Source of the DNA: Bog-756 sp963831535
Lineage (GTDB): Bacteria; Actinomycetota; Acidimicrobiia; Acidimicrobiales; RAAP-2
Direction: 5' to 3'
NCBI GenBank assembly: GCA_963831535.1
Contig: CAWHQP010000007.1
Location: forward strand, 372,001 to 436,000
DNA length: 64,000 bases
The notes beneath the pieces are model-generated. The model worked only from the letters and a program-made list of their open reading frames with translations. It did not search any database and had not been told where the DNA came from. Made by a program: the position numbers and the translations under genes. Shown piece by piece: positions 27,428-35,293 of this stretch. Within the stretch, counting starts at the first letter, position 1, and each line of letters begins with the position of its first letter.

Positions 27428-27454
27428 ATGGCCCAGATCAGGACGGACAGATGA
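27428..27454 (+). CDS. 8-residue leader peptide MAQIRTDR
   Basis: ATG 7 nt after a -10 element, so it is probably the first codon of a leaderless mRNA. The frame ends in a TGA that overlaps the ATG of the membrane protein (ATGA at 27451-27454). The small ORF would deliver ribosomes to the second start. No ribosome-arrest motif is seen. Confidence 0.5.
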   Translation: MAQIRTDR

Positions 27455-27687
27455 CCGCGCTTCTGGCTGCTGCCGTCGCGGTGACCGGTGCTCGGATCGC
27501 CTTGACCTCGGTGATCGGATTCATCCTGTGGATCCTGATCATGGCCTGGATCTACAACATCGCCAGGCGCAAGGGTCGCCACGCCTTCCTCTGGTTGGTC
27601 TTCGGGTTCTTCTTCTCGCTCATCGCCCTGATCATCGTGGCCCTGCTCCCGTCCAAGCGCACGACCCGATCCTACGAGGGACGCTGA
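27451..27687 (+). CDS. small two-helix membrane protein
   Basis: 78 residues: a hydrophobic segment at about 14-36 (IALTSVIGFILWILIMAWIY), a basic loop NIARRKGRHA, a second segment (FLWLVFGFFFSLIALIIVAL) and a basic tail SKRTTRSYEGR. The start at 27451 is chosen over upstream frames because it overlaps the leader-peptide stop (ATGA) and has AGGACGG about 7 nt before it. No family is recognised; size and charge pattern resemble small phospholipase-D-nuclease-N-like or membrane-stress proteins, but this is a guess. Confidence 0.65.
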   Translation: MTALLAAAVAVTGARIALTSVIGFILWILIMAWIYNIARRKGRHAFLWLVFGFFFSLIALIIVALLPSKRTTRSYEGR

Positions 27688-28187
27688 CCGTCTAGCTGAG
27701 CCCGATGCGTTGCAGCAGTTCATCGGGAGCACCGATCGACCCAGGGACTCGGCCATCGCCTCCTCGACCGGGCATTTGAACCCATCGACGACCGGGTGAT
27801 CTGTCTCCTCAGGGTCCACGTCGGTGATGAACAGGTACGAGGAGTCCGGAGGCTCCGAGCAGCCCGAAGGGAGCGCTCAACGGATGCCGACGCGATATCC
27901 TGACCGCCATCACCCACGAACATGCGGACCGGGTCCGCGCCTGCGACCTACTGGCCAAGGCCTGGGGCCGCTGACCGGGGACCCCCGGGAGTGCTGATCC
28001 GCTCCAGGGTGCTCGATGGACCTACACTGGCGGGGTCACCCTCGGTTCGGGCCGGCACGATCTGGTCGGTCGTTCGGTCCTCGTCGATTGACGGGTCCTG
28101 TCTTCGCCCCGACCAGCGCAGCGGTCGATAGTGCCCTGATCGTCCCTCCCATCACCTGCCGCCGGGCACCGACCGAGAGACACATCC
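27688..28187. other. intergenic region with one promoter candidate, no gene
   Basis: 500 bases without convincing coding sequence. On the minus strand, 27740-27835 reads SYLFITDVDPEETDHPVVDG, which looks protein-like but has no start or context; it could be a gene remnant. A -10-like TACACT lies at 28023. Confidence 0.4.
28023..28028 (+). promoter_or_regulatory. candidate -10 of the desaturase gene
   Basis: TACACTGGCGGGG closely matches TACGCTGGCGGGG at 27415 and 61796, but no start codon follows. Transcription from here would give the desaturase a leader of about 150 nt. Confidence 0.4.
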
Positions 28188-29228
28188 ATGACTACCGCCT
28201 TCGAGGATGCTCCTCCCGTGCCGTCGAGCCGCGAGGACTTTGCCGAGTTGGCCCGCAGGGTCCGGGACGACGGTCTGCTGGCCAGCCGGCGCGGCTACTA
28301 CTGGGCCAAGATCGCCACCTCGGTTGCGGCCCTCGCTGTGGTGGCTTTGGCCGTGGTGCTGGTGGGGAACTCCTGGTGGGTGCTGGTGGTGGCCGTCGCC
28401 CTAGCCTTCGTACTCACCCAACTGGGATTCATCGGCCACGACGCCGGGCACCGCCAGATCTGCTCCCGCCGCCGTGACAACGATCTGATCGGTCTGGTGG
28501 TGGCCAACCTGTTCGCCGGATTCAGCTTCGGCTGGTGGATCAAGAAGCACAATCGTCACCACGCCCACACCCAGCGACTGGACAAGGATCCGGACCTCGT
28601 CCCCGGGGCACTGGTCTACACCCCCGACCAGGCGCGTGGGCGCGGAAGGTTCGGGCGGGAGTTCGCTCGTTCGCAGGTGGCGATGCTCGTACCCCTGTTG
28701 TTTCTCGAGGCCCTCAACCTCCATGTGGCCAGCGTCATCTCCCTCTCCCGCCGCCGGGACCGCGGCGCCCTGGTCGAGTCCGGTCTGCTCGCCGTCCACG
28801 TGTTCCTCTTCTTCGTCGCCCCGTTCCTCCTCCTTTCGCCGCTGCGTGCTTTGGGATTCATCCTCGTGACCCAGGCCCTCTTCGGCTTCTATCTCGGTGT
28901 GAGCTTCATCACCAACCACGTGGGTATGCCCACCCTGGTGGGCACTGACGAGTTGGGGTTCCTCCGCCGACAGGTGCTCACGTCGCGCAACCTGACCGGT
29001 CCGACCTTCAGCGGATTCCTCTTCGGGGGCCTGGACACCCAGATCGAACATCATCTGTTTCCCTCCATGCCCCGAGCCAACCTGCGCCGGGCCAGGAAGC
29101 TGGTGCGGCCGTTCTGTGACGAACGGCGTATCCACTACGCCGAGCAGAGTCCGTGGACGGCGTGGCGCCAGGTACTGGTGCATCTGCGTCGTGCCGGTAC
29201 CGGCCGGCCGATCTCTGTCATCGACTGA
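28188..29228 (+). CDS. membrane fatty acid desaturase
   Basis: 346 residues with the three His boxes of the front-end acyl desaturase family: HDAGH (84-88), HNRHHAH (from 121) and QIEHH (285-289), flanked by about four membrane segments. The His boxes bind a di-iron centre that inserts a double bond into acyl chains at the membrane. The Gln at the third box is typical of front-end (delta-5/6-like) desaturases; no cytochrome b5 domain is fused, as usual in bacteria, so a separate ferredoxin must donate electrons. Single gene; it may adjust membrane fluidity. Confidence 0.93.
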   Translation: MTTAFEDAPPVPSSREDFAELARRVRDDGLLASRRGYYWAKIATSVAALAVVALAVVLVGNSWWVLVVAVALAFVLTQLGFIGHDAGHRQICSRRRDNDLIGLVVANLFAGFSFGWWIKKHNRHHAHTQRLDKDPDLVPGALVYTPDQARGRGRFGREFARSQVAMLVPLLFLEALNLHVASVISLSRRRDRGALVESGLLAVHVFLFFVAPFLLLSPLRALGFILVTQALFGFYLGVSFITNHVGMPTLVGTDELGFLRRQVLTSRNLTGPTFSGFLFGGLDTQIEHHLFPSMPRANLRRARKLVRPFCDERRIHYAEQSPWTAWRQVLVHLRRAGTGRPISVID

Positions 29229-29334
29229 TCCTCTCGTTGGCGCCGATCCGTCGACCGGGCGCGGAACTCGGATGTCGGCGACCGGAGCCAGGGGCCCCAA
29301 CTCGAGCAGCGAGCCAGGACCGCTCGGACCAATC

Positions 29335-29462
29335 CTGATAACGTCGGCCTCTGCAGTGAAGGCAGTGCCTCGGGGAAGCCGGTCAAAGTCCGGCGCTGGT
29401 CCGCAACCGTAGGTGGTGAACGCAGGCGTTCACCACGAGCCGGGATACCGATCCACCGCCTG
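29335..29462 (+). ncRNA. cobalamin (B12) riboswitch
   Basis: The conserved core blocks appear in order: GGGAAGCCGGTCAAAGTCCG, then GCTGGTCCGCAACCGT, a variable arm (GGTGGTGAACGC paired with GCGTTCACCACG), and AGCCGGGATACCG. These correspond to the GGGAA-CGGTG-AATCCG box, the CCCGC-ACTGT block and the AG-C-GGA-ACC block of the class. It lies 103 bases before the start of the alpha/alpha-barrel protein and heads the ECF operon. In this class B12 binding turns expression off, so the operon is expected to be expressed under B12 shortage. Ends are approximate. Confidence 0.92.
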
Positions 29463-29528
29463 TTGAGTCCATACCCGTCGAGAATCGCGGCAGGGACTCG
29501 GTCGGTCACGGGCCTGTCAGGCGTCGGG

Positions 29529-29552
29529 ACTTCCGGGTCGTTGTCCGGAAGT
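29529..29552 (+). promoter_or_regulatory. hairpin directly before the ribosome-binding site
   Basis: ACTTCCGG (29529-29536), 8-nt loop, CCGGAAGT (29545-29552), immediately followed by GAGGAT, the likely ribosome-binding site. Its place between the riboswitch and the start suggests it is part of the expression platform; an alternative pairing that masks GAGGAT was not found by eye. Confidence 0.5.
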
Positions 29553-29564
29553 GAGGATCACCCC

Positions 29565-31427
29565 ATGTCCATCAAGCGCCTCCTGGCTACGGCTGCCGTC
29601 GGAGTCAGCCTGCTGATCACCGTCGCCGCGGCACCGGCGACAGCCAGCGCCATCACCATCTCACCAGCGGTCACCTCCACCTTCCCGCAGAGCGCCTCCG
29701 CCCAGGCGGGAGCGACGTGGCTGGCCGGACAGCTCACCCAGACCGGCTACATCCCGTCGACCACGACCCCGGGCGCAGCCGATCTTTCGGGTACCGCCAA
29801 CACCGTTCTGGCCCTGGCCAGCGCCGGCACCGATCCAGCCGGCGCCTACGCCGCCCTCGGCTACCTGGCCGCGCACATCACCACCTATGTGGTGGCCGAC
29901 GGGAGCGACGGACCGGGACAGCTGGCCCTGCTCATCCTGGATGCCCACGCCCTCGGTGAGAACCCCTACGCGTTCGGGGGCACCAACCTGGTCACCAGGC
30001 TCCTGGCCACCCAGCAGGCGACGGGACCCGATGCCGGACTGTTCGGCACCGACACCCAGGCCGCCGACTACGACGCCGGGAACTACCAGCAGGGCCTGGC
30101 CCTGGCCGCCCTGGCCGCAGTCGGTGTCACGGGTACGGCGGCCGTGCACGCCGGCGTCACCTGGCTGATCGCCGAGCAGTGCTCCGACGGCGGCTGGACC
30201 ACTCCGGACAACACCAACAATGCCTGTAGCGGCACGCCAGCCAGTTTCGCCGGTCCGGACACCAACTCGACTGCACTGGCCCTCGAGGGTCTGGTCGCCC
30301 AGGACGCCGTCACCCCGACCATCTCAACCCTTGCCCAGGGGTTCCTCACGACCGGTCAGGACGCTGACGGGGGATGGTCCTACTACCCGAATAGCGTCGG
30401 CGTTCCCCAGTCCACCGATCCTGATTCGACCGCGCTGGTCGTCCAGTCCCTGGTGTCCCTGGGCGTCTCCCCGGTAGGCCCGCAGTTCCAGAAGGGTTCG
30501 GCCGATCCGGTGACGGCATTGGCGTCCTTCCAGATCGCATCTGGAGCCGGTACCGGTGCGTTCACCTTTCCCGGTGAACCCGGACCGAACCTTCTCGCCA
30601 CCTACCAGGCGGTCCCGGCCATCGCCGGCAAGGCCATCCCCTTCGTGGCGTCGTTCACCGACAGCGGCTACTGGCTGGCCGCCACCGACGGCGGCATCTT
30701 CAACTACGGCACTGCTCCCTTCGCCGGCTCCCACGGTAGCTCGTCGCTCAACAGCCCCATCGTGGGCGTGGCAGCCACCCCCGACGGTAAGGGGTACTGG
30801 CTGGTGGCCTCCGACGGCGGCATCTTCAACTACGGGGACGCTCCCTTCGAGGGCTCCCACGGTGGCTCGCCCCTCAACCAGCCCATCGTGGGCATGGCGG
30901 CCACACCCGACGGTAAGGGGTACTGGCTGGTGGCCTCCGACGGCGGCATCTTCACCTACGGGGATGCCGGCTTCTTCGGCTCCCACGGTGGCTCGCCCCT
31001 CAACCAGCCCATCGTGGGCATGGCGGCCACACCCGACGGCCAGGGGTACTGGCTGGTGGCCTCCGACGGCGGCATCTTCACCTACGGCGACGCCACCTTC
31101 TACGGCTCCCACGGTGGCTCGCCGCTCAACAAGCCCATCGTGGGCATGGCAGCCACCCCCGACGGCCAGGGGTACTGGCTGGTGGCCTCCGACGGCGGCA
31201 TCTTCACCTACGGGGATGCCGGCTTCTTCGGCTCCCACGGTGGCTCGCCCCTCAACCAGCCCATCGTGGGCATGGCGGCCACACCCGACGGCCAGGGGTA
31301 CTGGTTGGTGGCGGCCGACGGCGGCATCTTCAACTACGGGGACGCTCCCTTCGAGGGGTCCCACGGTGGCTCGCCACTTAATAAGCCCATCGTGGGCATA
31401 GCGGCGAGCACAGACCAGACCGGCTGA
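29565..31427 (+). CDS. secreted alpha/alpha-barrel (transcobalamin/prenyltransferase-like) protein with six GYW repeats
   Basis: 620 residues. A signal peptide (MSIKRLLATAAVGVSLLITV, cleavage near ATASA) leads into residues about 40-350 with repeated helical-pair motifs of the squalene-cyclase/prenyltransferase-like fold: AGATWLAGQLTQTGYI, TANTVLALASAGTDPAGAYA, GLALAALAAVGVTGTAAVHA, SDGGWTTPDNTN, DADGGWSYYPNS. In transcobalamin and intrinsic factor the same fold forms the alpha domain that holds B12. Residues about 368-619 are six 42-residue repeats (GYWLVASDGGIF-YGDA-F). GAGGAT lies 7 nt before the ATG at 29565. The riboswitch and the following ECF genes support a cobalamin-binding role, but this is inference; an enzymatic role of the barrel is not excluded. 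Confidence 0.8.
   Translation: MSIKRLLATAAVGVSLLITVAAAPATASAITISPAVTSTFPQSASAQAGATWLAGQLTQTGYIPSTTTPGAADLSGTANTVLALASAGTDPAGAYAALGYLAAHITTYVVADGSDGPGQLALLILDAHALGENPYAFGGTNLVTRLLATQQATGPDAGLFGTDTQAADYDAGNYQQGLALAALAAVGVTGTAAVHAGVTWLIAEQCSDGGWTTPDNTNNACSGTPASFAGPDTNSTALALEGLVAQDAVTPTISTLAQGFLTTGQDADGGWSYYPNSVGVPQSTDPDSTALVVQSLVSLGVSPVGPQFQKGSADPVTALASFQIASGAGTGAFTFPGEPGPNLLATYQAVPAIAGKAIPFVASFTDSGYWLAATDGGIFNYGTAPFAGSHGSSSLNSPIVGVAATPDGKGYWLVASDGGIFNYGDAPFEGSHGGSPLNQPIVGMAATPDGKGYWLVASDGGIFTYGDAGFFGSHGGSPLNQPIVGMAATPDGQGYWLVASDGGIFTYGDATFYGSHGGSPLNKPIVGMAATPDGQGYWLVASDGGIFTYGDAGFFGSHGGSPLNQPIVGMAATPDGQGYWLVAADGGIFNYGDAPFEGSHGGSPLNKPIVGIAASTDQTG
30666..31421 (+). repeat. six in-frame tandem repeats of 126 bp
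   Basis: Units begin at 30666, 30792, 30918, 31044, 31170 and 31296, each encoding 42 residues. The inner four are nearly identical in DNA and the first and last are more diverged. This implies recent expansion by unequal exchange, and copy number may vary between strains or be misassembled from short reads. Confidence 0.95.
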
Positions 31428-32386
31428 TGGCCAGGCGTCGGCGACACCGTCGGAACCTGGTGTCGGCCCTCCTGTTCGTCGGGGCGGCTTCGGCCGCCCT
31501 GGCGGCGGGCGGACCCGACGCCCTGGTCCCGTTCTCCGATGTCGCCGGCGCCGCCACCACCATCGGGGTCGGATTCGTCATCGACTTCGGTGGGACGGGG
31601 TCCACGGTCACCGGATGCGTCCAGGTGCCGCCCACCGACAGCGGCTATGAGGCGTTGCAGGCCTTTGTCGCCCAGGAGGACCTGGCCGCACCACAGTTCG
31701 AGCCCAACGGCAGCGGTCTGCTCTGTTCCATCAACGGCATCCCCGCCGCACCGGCGTGCGGCGAGGCCATTACCGGCGGTTATCAGTTCTGGTCCTACTG
31801 GTACATGACCGATGGTTCGGGGAACTGGACCTACGCCAACCGGGGCGCCTCGGCCGAGGTGGGGAGCGCCACCAACGGCGAGGACGTGGAGGGCTGGCGC
31901 TTCCAGAATCCCGGGCCGGACAACGCTTCGGCCCCGGAACCTTCCCCCAGCCCCGACTACGCCCGTTTGTGTGCCTCGGTGGCTCCATCGCCGACAACAA
32001 CGGCTCCTGTCCCAGCTCCCGCCACCACGACCCCCGGGACGGTGACCACCCCGACGTCGACGCGGACCGGTGCCGGGTCGTCGACTGCAACGGCGCCGGG
32101 CCTCACTCCGGGTGGTTCCGTCGCGACGGCGACGGTGGGCCCACGGTCCACCACGGCGACGTCGCCGACGTCGTCGACCACGGCCCCGGCCGGCCACACC
32201 TCCTCAACGCACACCACGTCGTCGACGGCACCGGGACCCGAGTCACAATCGCTGGGGGCCGCTGACACCGCCGATCACGAAGGTTCAGGAGGGGGAGCGG
32301 TCCCGACGGTCGTCGGCGCCCTGCTCGTGTTGGCCCTGGCCGCAGGGGCGGTGTTCGGCTGGCGTCGACGGGCGCGGTCGGAATGA
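31427..32386 (+). CDS. exported, C-terminally anchored protein with DUF4430/transcobalamin-beta-like domain
   Basis: 319 residues. A basic start MARRRRHRRN and a hydrophobic segment form the signal sequence. The globular domain (about 45-165) shows VGFVIDFGGTGSTVTGCV, GYEALQAF, LLCSINGIPAAP, QFWSYWYMTDGSGNWTYANR and EDVEGWRF. That strand order (SINGIPA, paired aromatic YW, NW-Y, and a final DVEGWRF) resembles DUF4430, the beta domain of transcobalamin-type proteins. A long Thr/Ser/Pro tether (about 180-280) follows, then a C-terminal membrane helix (VVGALLVLALAAGAVFGW) and RRRARSE. ATG overlaps the previous stop (TGATG). It probably partners the alpha-barrel protein at the cell surface. Confidence 0.7.
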   Translation: MARRRRHRRNLVSALLFVGAASAALAAGGPDALVPFSDVAGAATTIGVGFVIDFGGTGSTVTGCVQVPPTDSGYEALQAFVAQEDLAAPQFEPNGSGLLCSINGIPAAPACGEAITGGYQFWSYWYMTDGSGNWTYANRGASAEVGSATNGEDVEGWRFQNPGPDNASAPEPSPSPDYARLCASVAPSPTTTAPVPAPATTTPGTVTTPTSTRTGAGSSTATAPGLTPGGSVATATVGPRSTTATSPTSSTTAPAGHTSSTHTTSSTAPGPESQSLGAADTADHEGSGGGAVPTVVGALLVLALAAGAVFGWRRRARSE

Positions 32387-33618
32387 CTCGCCGGTCCACG
32401 CCGTCTGGACGCCGCGGCCTCCACCCGGCGGCCTGGTGGCTGTGGGCCGCATGCCTGGCCGGTGCCGCCACCAGGACGACCAATCCGATGCTGCTGGCCC
32501 TGATCGCCGCGGTGGCGGCCTTCGTGGTGTCGGCCCGCCGGACGGCGGCGCCCTGGTCCCGCTCGATCGTGTTCTTCTTCCGCATGGGTGTGGTGGTCAT
32601 CGTGGTGCGGGTGGTAGTGCAGATCGTCTTCGGTGACCGGCTGCCAGGTCACGTGCTCTTCTCCCTTCCCCAGGTCCCCCTGCCGTCGTGGGCCGCCGGC
32701 GTGAGCATCGGTGGCCCGGTGACTGCGGAATCGATCATCGAGTCCGCAGTGGACGGTCTTCGCCTGGCTGTCATCCTGATCTGTTTCGGGGCGGCCAACT
32801 CCCTGGCCAGTCCGTACCGCCTGCTGCGCTGCCTGCCCGCCATCCTCTACGAGGCGGGAGTGGCCATCACCGTGTCGCTGGCCTTCGCCCCTGAGGTGGT
32901 CATGGCCATCGCCGCGGTTCGTGACGCCCGCCGGCTCCGGGGTCGGCCGACCCGGGGCGTGGCCGGTCTGCGGGGCATGGCCATACCGGTGCTGGAGAGC
33001 GCCCTCGACCGGTCCCTGCAGCTGGCATCGTCCATGGATGCCCGGGGCTACGGGCGCCGGGTGGCCGTACGGCCTGGGACGCGACGGCTGGGGACAGGCT
33101 CGACCGCTGTCGGGTTGTTGTTGGTGCTGGCCGGAGTGTACGGGCTGCTCGACACCGGATCGCTCCCGGCCGGGGGCGTGCCCTTCGTGGCGGTGGGCGC
33201 CGTCCTGGTGGGGGTGGGTATGGCCGCTGGGGGCCGCCGCACCAATCGCACCCGGTACCGTCCTGACGTCTGGAGGACGGCCGAGTGGTTGGTGGTCGGC
33301 TCGGGTGCGGTGGCGCTGGCCAGCCTCATCGCCGCCAGCGTGATCGGCGTGCCCGGTCTGCAGCTGACGGTCAGCCCGCTCCACTTCCCCCAGCTTCCCC
33401 TCCTAGCCATGGTGGGGGTTTTGGTCGGTCTGGTGCCGGCCGTGGCCGCTCCAGCTCCGCCGACGTTTGGAAGCACCCGGCACCCGAGGACGGTCGTCGA
33501 CACAGACCCGGAACGTGCCCCATCAGTCCGGCGCACCGGACCGGTCGCCGGGTTCGAGGACGCCGGATCCGCCGGTCCAACCGGATCCGTCGAGACTGTC
33601 GAGGGGAGTCGGGCATGA
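32383..33618 (+). CDS. ecfT: energy-coupling factor transporter transmembrane protein EcfT
   Basis: 411 residues, longer than the usual 250-270 because of a hydrophobic extension after residue 230 and a Pro/Thr-rich tail. The EcfT coupling signature is present in SLQLASSMDARGYGRR (the S-MxARGY motif that contacts the ATPases), and the earlier conserved block is VSLAFAPEVVMAIAAVRDAR. It forms the membrane scaffold that joins the substrate-binding EcfS to the ATPases. The ATG overlaps the previous stop (ATGA), and its own stop overlaps the ATPase start. Part of the B12-riboswitch operon. Confidence 0.88.
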   Translation: MTRRSTPSGRRGLHPAAWWLWAACLAGAATRTTNPMLLALIAAVAAFVVSARRTAAPWSRSIVFFFRMGVVVIVVRVVVQIVFGDRLPGHVLFSLPQVPLPSWAAGVSIGGPVTAESIIESAVDGLRLAVILICFGAANSLASPYRLLRCLPAILYEAGVAITVSLAFAPEVVMAIAAVRDARRLRGRPTRGVAGLRGMAIPVLESALDRSLQLASSMDARGYGRRVAVRPGTRRLGTGSTAVGLLLVLAGVYGLLDTGSLPAGGVPFVAVGAVLVGVGMAAGGRRTNRTRYRPDVWRTAEWLVVGSGAVALASLIAASVIGVPGLQLTVSPLHFPQLPLLAMVGVLVGLVPAVAAPAPPTFGSTRHPRTVVDTDPERAPSVRRTGPVAGFEDAGSAGPTGSVETVEGSRA

Positions 33619-35293
33619 TCCGGTTCACCGACGTCTCCTTCACTTACGACGGGGCCGACCGTCCGACCCTGTCCCATGTGAACCTGTCCGTGTCCGAGGG
33701 GGAACTCTGCCTGGTGGTGGGGGAGACCGGGTCGGGCAAGACCACGCTGCTCCGGGCCATCAACGGCCTCGTGCCCCACTTCACCGGGGGCCACCTTGGG
33801 GGGGACGTGAGCATCGGAGGCCGCTCTACCCGCGACTTCCCCCGCGGGAGCTGGCCGATCTCGTCGGGATGGTGGGCCAGAACCCGGTCACCAGTTTCGT
33901 CACCGACACGGTGGAGGACGAGCTGGCCTACACCATGGAGAACCTGGGTATCGCCCCCGACGCCATGCGCCGTCGGGTCGAGGACACACTTGACCTGCTC
34001 GGACTGCACGAGCTACGCAACCGTCCGCTGTCCGCGCTCTCGGGAGGCCAGCAGCAGCGGGTGGCGATCGGAGCGGTCCTGTGTGCCTCGCCCCGGGTGC
34101 TGGTCCTCGACGAGCCCACGTCGGCCCTCGACCCGGCCGCCGCCGAGGAGGTGTTGGCGTCGCTCACCCGGCTGGTTCACGACGTGGGCATGACCGTGGT
34201 CCTGGCCGAGCACCGGCTCGAGCGGGTCATCCCCTTCGCCGACCGGGTGGTACTGGTGCCCGGCGACGGGGCACAGCTGGTGGTCGGGCCCACGGCCGAG
34301 ATCATGGCCACCTCCCCGGTGGCCCCGCCTCTCGTCGAGTTGGCCCGACTGGCCGGTTGGTCGCCGGTGCCCCTGGCGGTCCGTGACGCACGGCGTCTGG
34401 CTGGACCCCTCCGCGGCAAGCTGGCGGATGCCCACCCTCCGGCCGTGGCCTCGGCCGGCCGGGGTGGGAGCATCGATGGGGGATCGGTCGAATCCGCCCC
34501 GGTCCCGGTGGTCCGGGTGGACCGTGTGGCTGTCGACTACGGCCCGGTGGTGGCTCTCGACGGTGTGTCTGTGTCCGTCGCTGCCGGCGAGGTGGTGGCC
34601 CTCATGGGTCGCAACGGGTCGGGCAAGTCCACCCTCTTGGCTCAGCTGGCCGGCCTGCGTTCGCCAACCGACGGTCGGGTAACCGTGGCCGGTAGCGCGC
34701 CGACCGACCTGCCGGCCCGGAGGCTGATCACGGTGGTGGGCCTGGTGCCCCAGGACGCCGGGTCCCTTCTCTACGGTGAGACGGTGGCCTCGGAGTGCGC
34801 CACCGCCGACCGTGAAACCGGGTTGGTCCCCGGCACCACGGCATCCGTGCTGGACGAGGTGCTGCCGGGCGTGCCCCGGGACCGCCACCCCCGTGATCTC
34901 TCCGAAGGCCAGCGCCTGGCCCTAGCCCTGGCTGTCGTGCTGGCCCCCGGCCCGTCGGTGGTGCTGTTGGACGAGCCCACCCGGGGCCTCGACTACCCCA
35001 GCAAGGAGCGTCTGGTCACCGTGCTGCGCACCCTGGCCGCCCACGGCGATACCGTGCTGGTCGCCACCCACGACGTGGAGCTGGCTGCTCAGGTGGCCAC
35101 CCGGGTGGTGGTACTTGCCGAGGGTGAGGTCGTGGCCGACGGGCCGGCCAGGGACGTGGTCTGTCACTCGCCGGTCTTCGCGCCACAGGTGGCCAAGGTG
35201 CTGGCCCCCGAGCCGTGGTTGACCGTGGACGAGGTCCGCACGGCGCTGGGCTCGTGCCCTGCGACCCTGGGAGGTGGGGGCCTTGACCGGTAG
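33615..35293 (+). CDS. fused double ECF ATPase (EcfA-EcfA'), interrupted by a frameshift
   Basis: About 559 residues after correction, two ABC ATPase domains in one chain. Domain 1: GETGSGKTTLL (Walker A), LSGGQQQRVAIGA (signature), VLVLDEPTSALDP (Walker B), AEHRLERVIPFADRVV (H-loop). Domain 2: GRNGSGKSTLL, LSEGQRLALALA, VVLLDEPTRGLDYP, ATHDVELAAQVA. The two-in-one layout is common in actinobacterial ECF systems. The first frame runs from ATG 33615 to about 33842, where one C appears missing from the CCCCC run (33838-33842); the second frame then continues to the TAG at 35291. All ATPase motifs are intact, so error is more likely than decay. It powers the importer from the cytoplasmic side. 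Confidence 0.85.

Noticed and set aside
27740..27835. Minus-strand peptide reading SYLFITDVDPEETDHPVVDG
   Set aside because: Protein-like, but with a stop close upstream, no start codon with signals and an open end running antisense into the next gene; too little to call a gene.
30666..31421. 126-bp tandem repeat as CRISPR or mobile element
   Set aside because: There are no spacers, the units are in frame and encode a known type of exported repeat domain.
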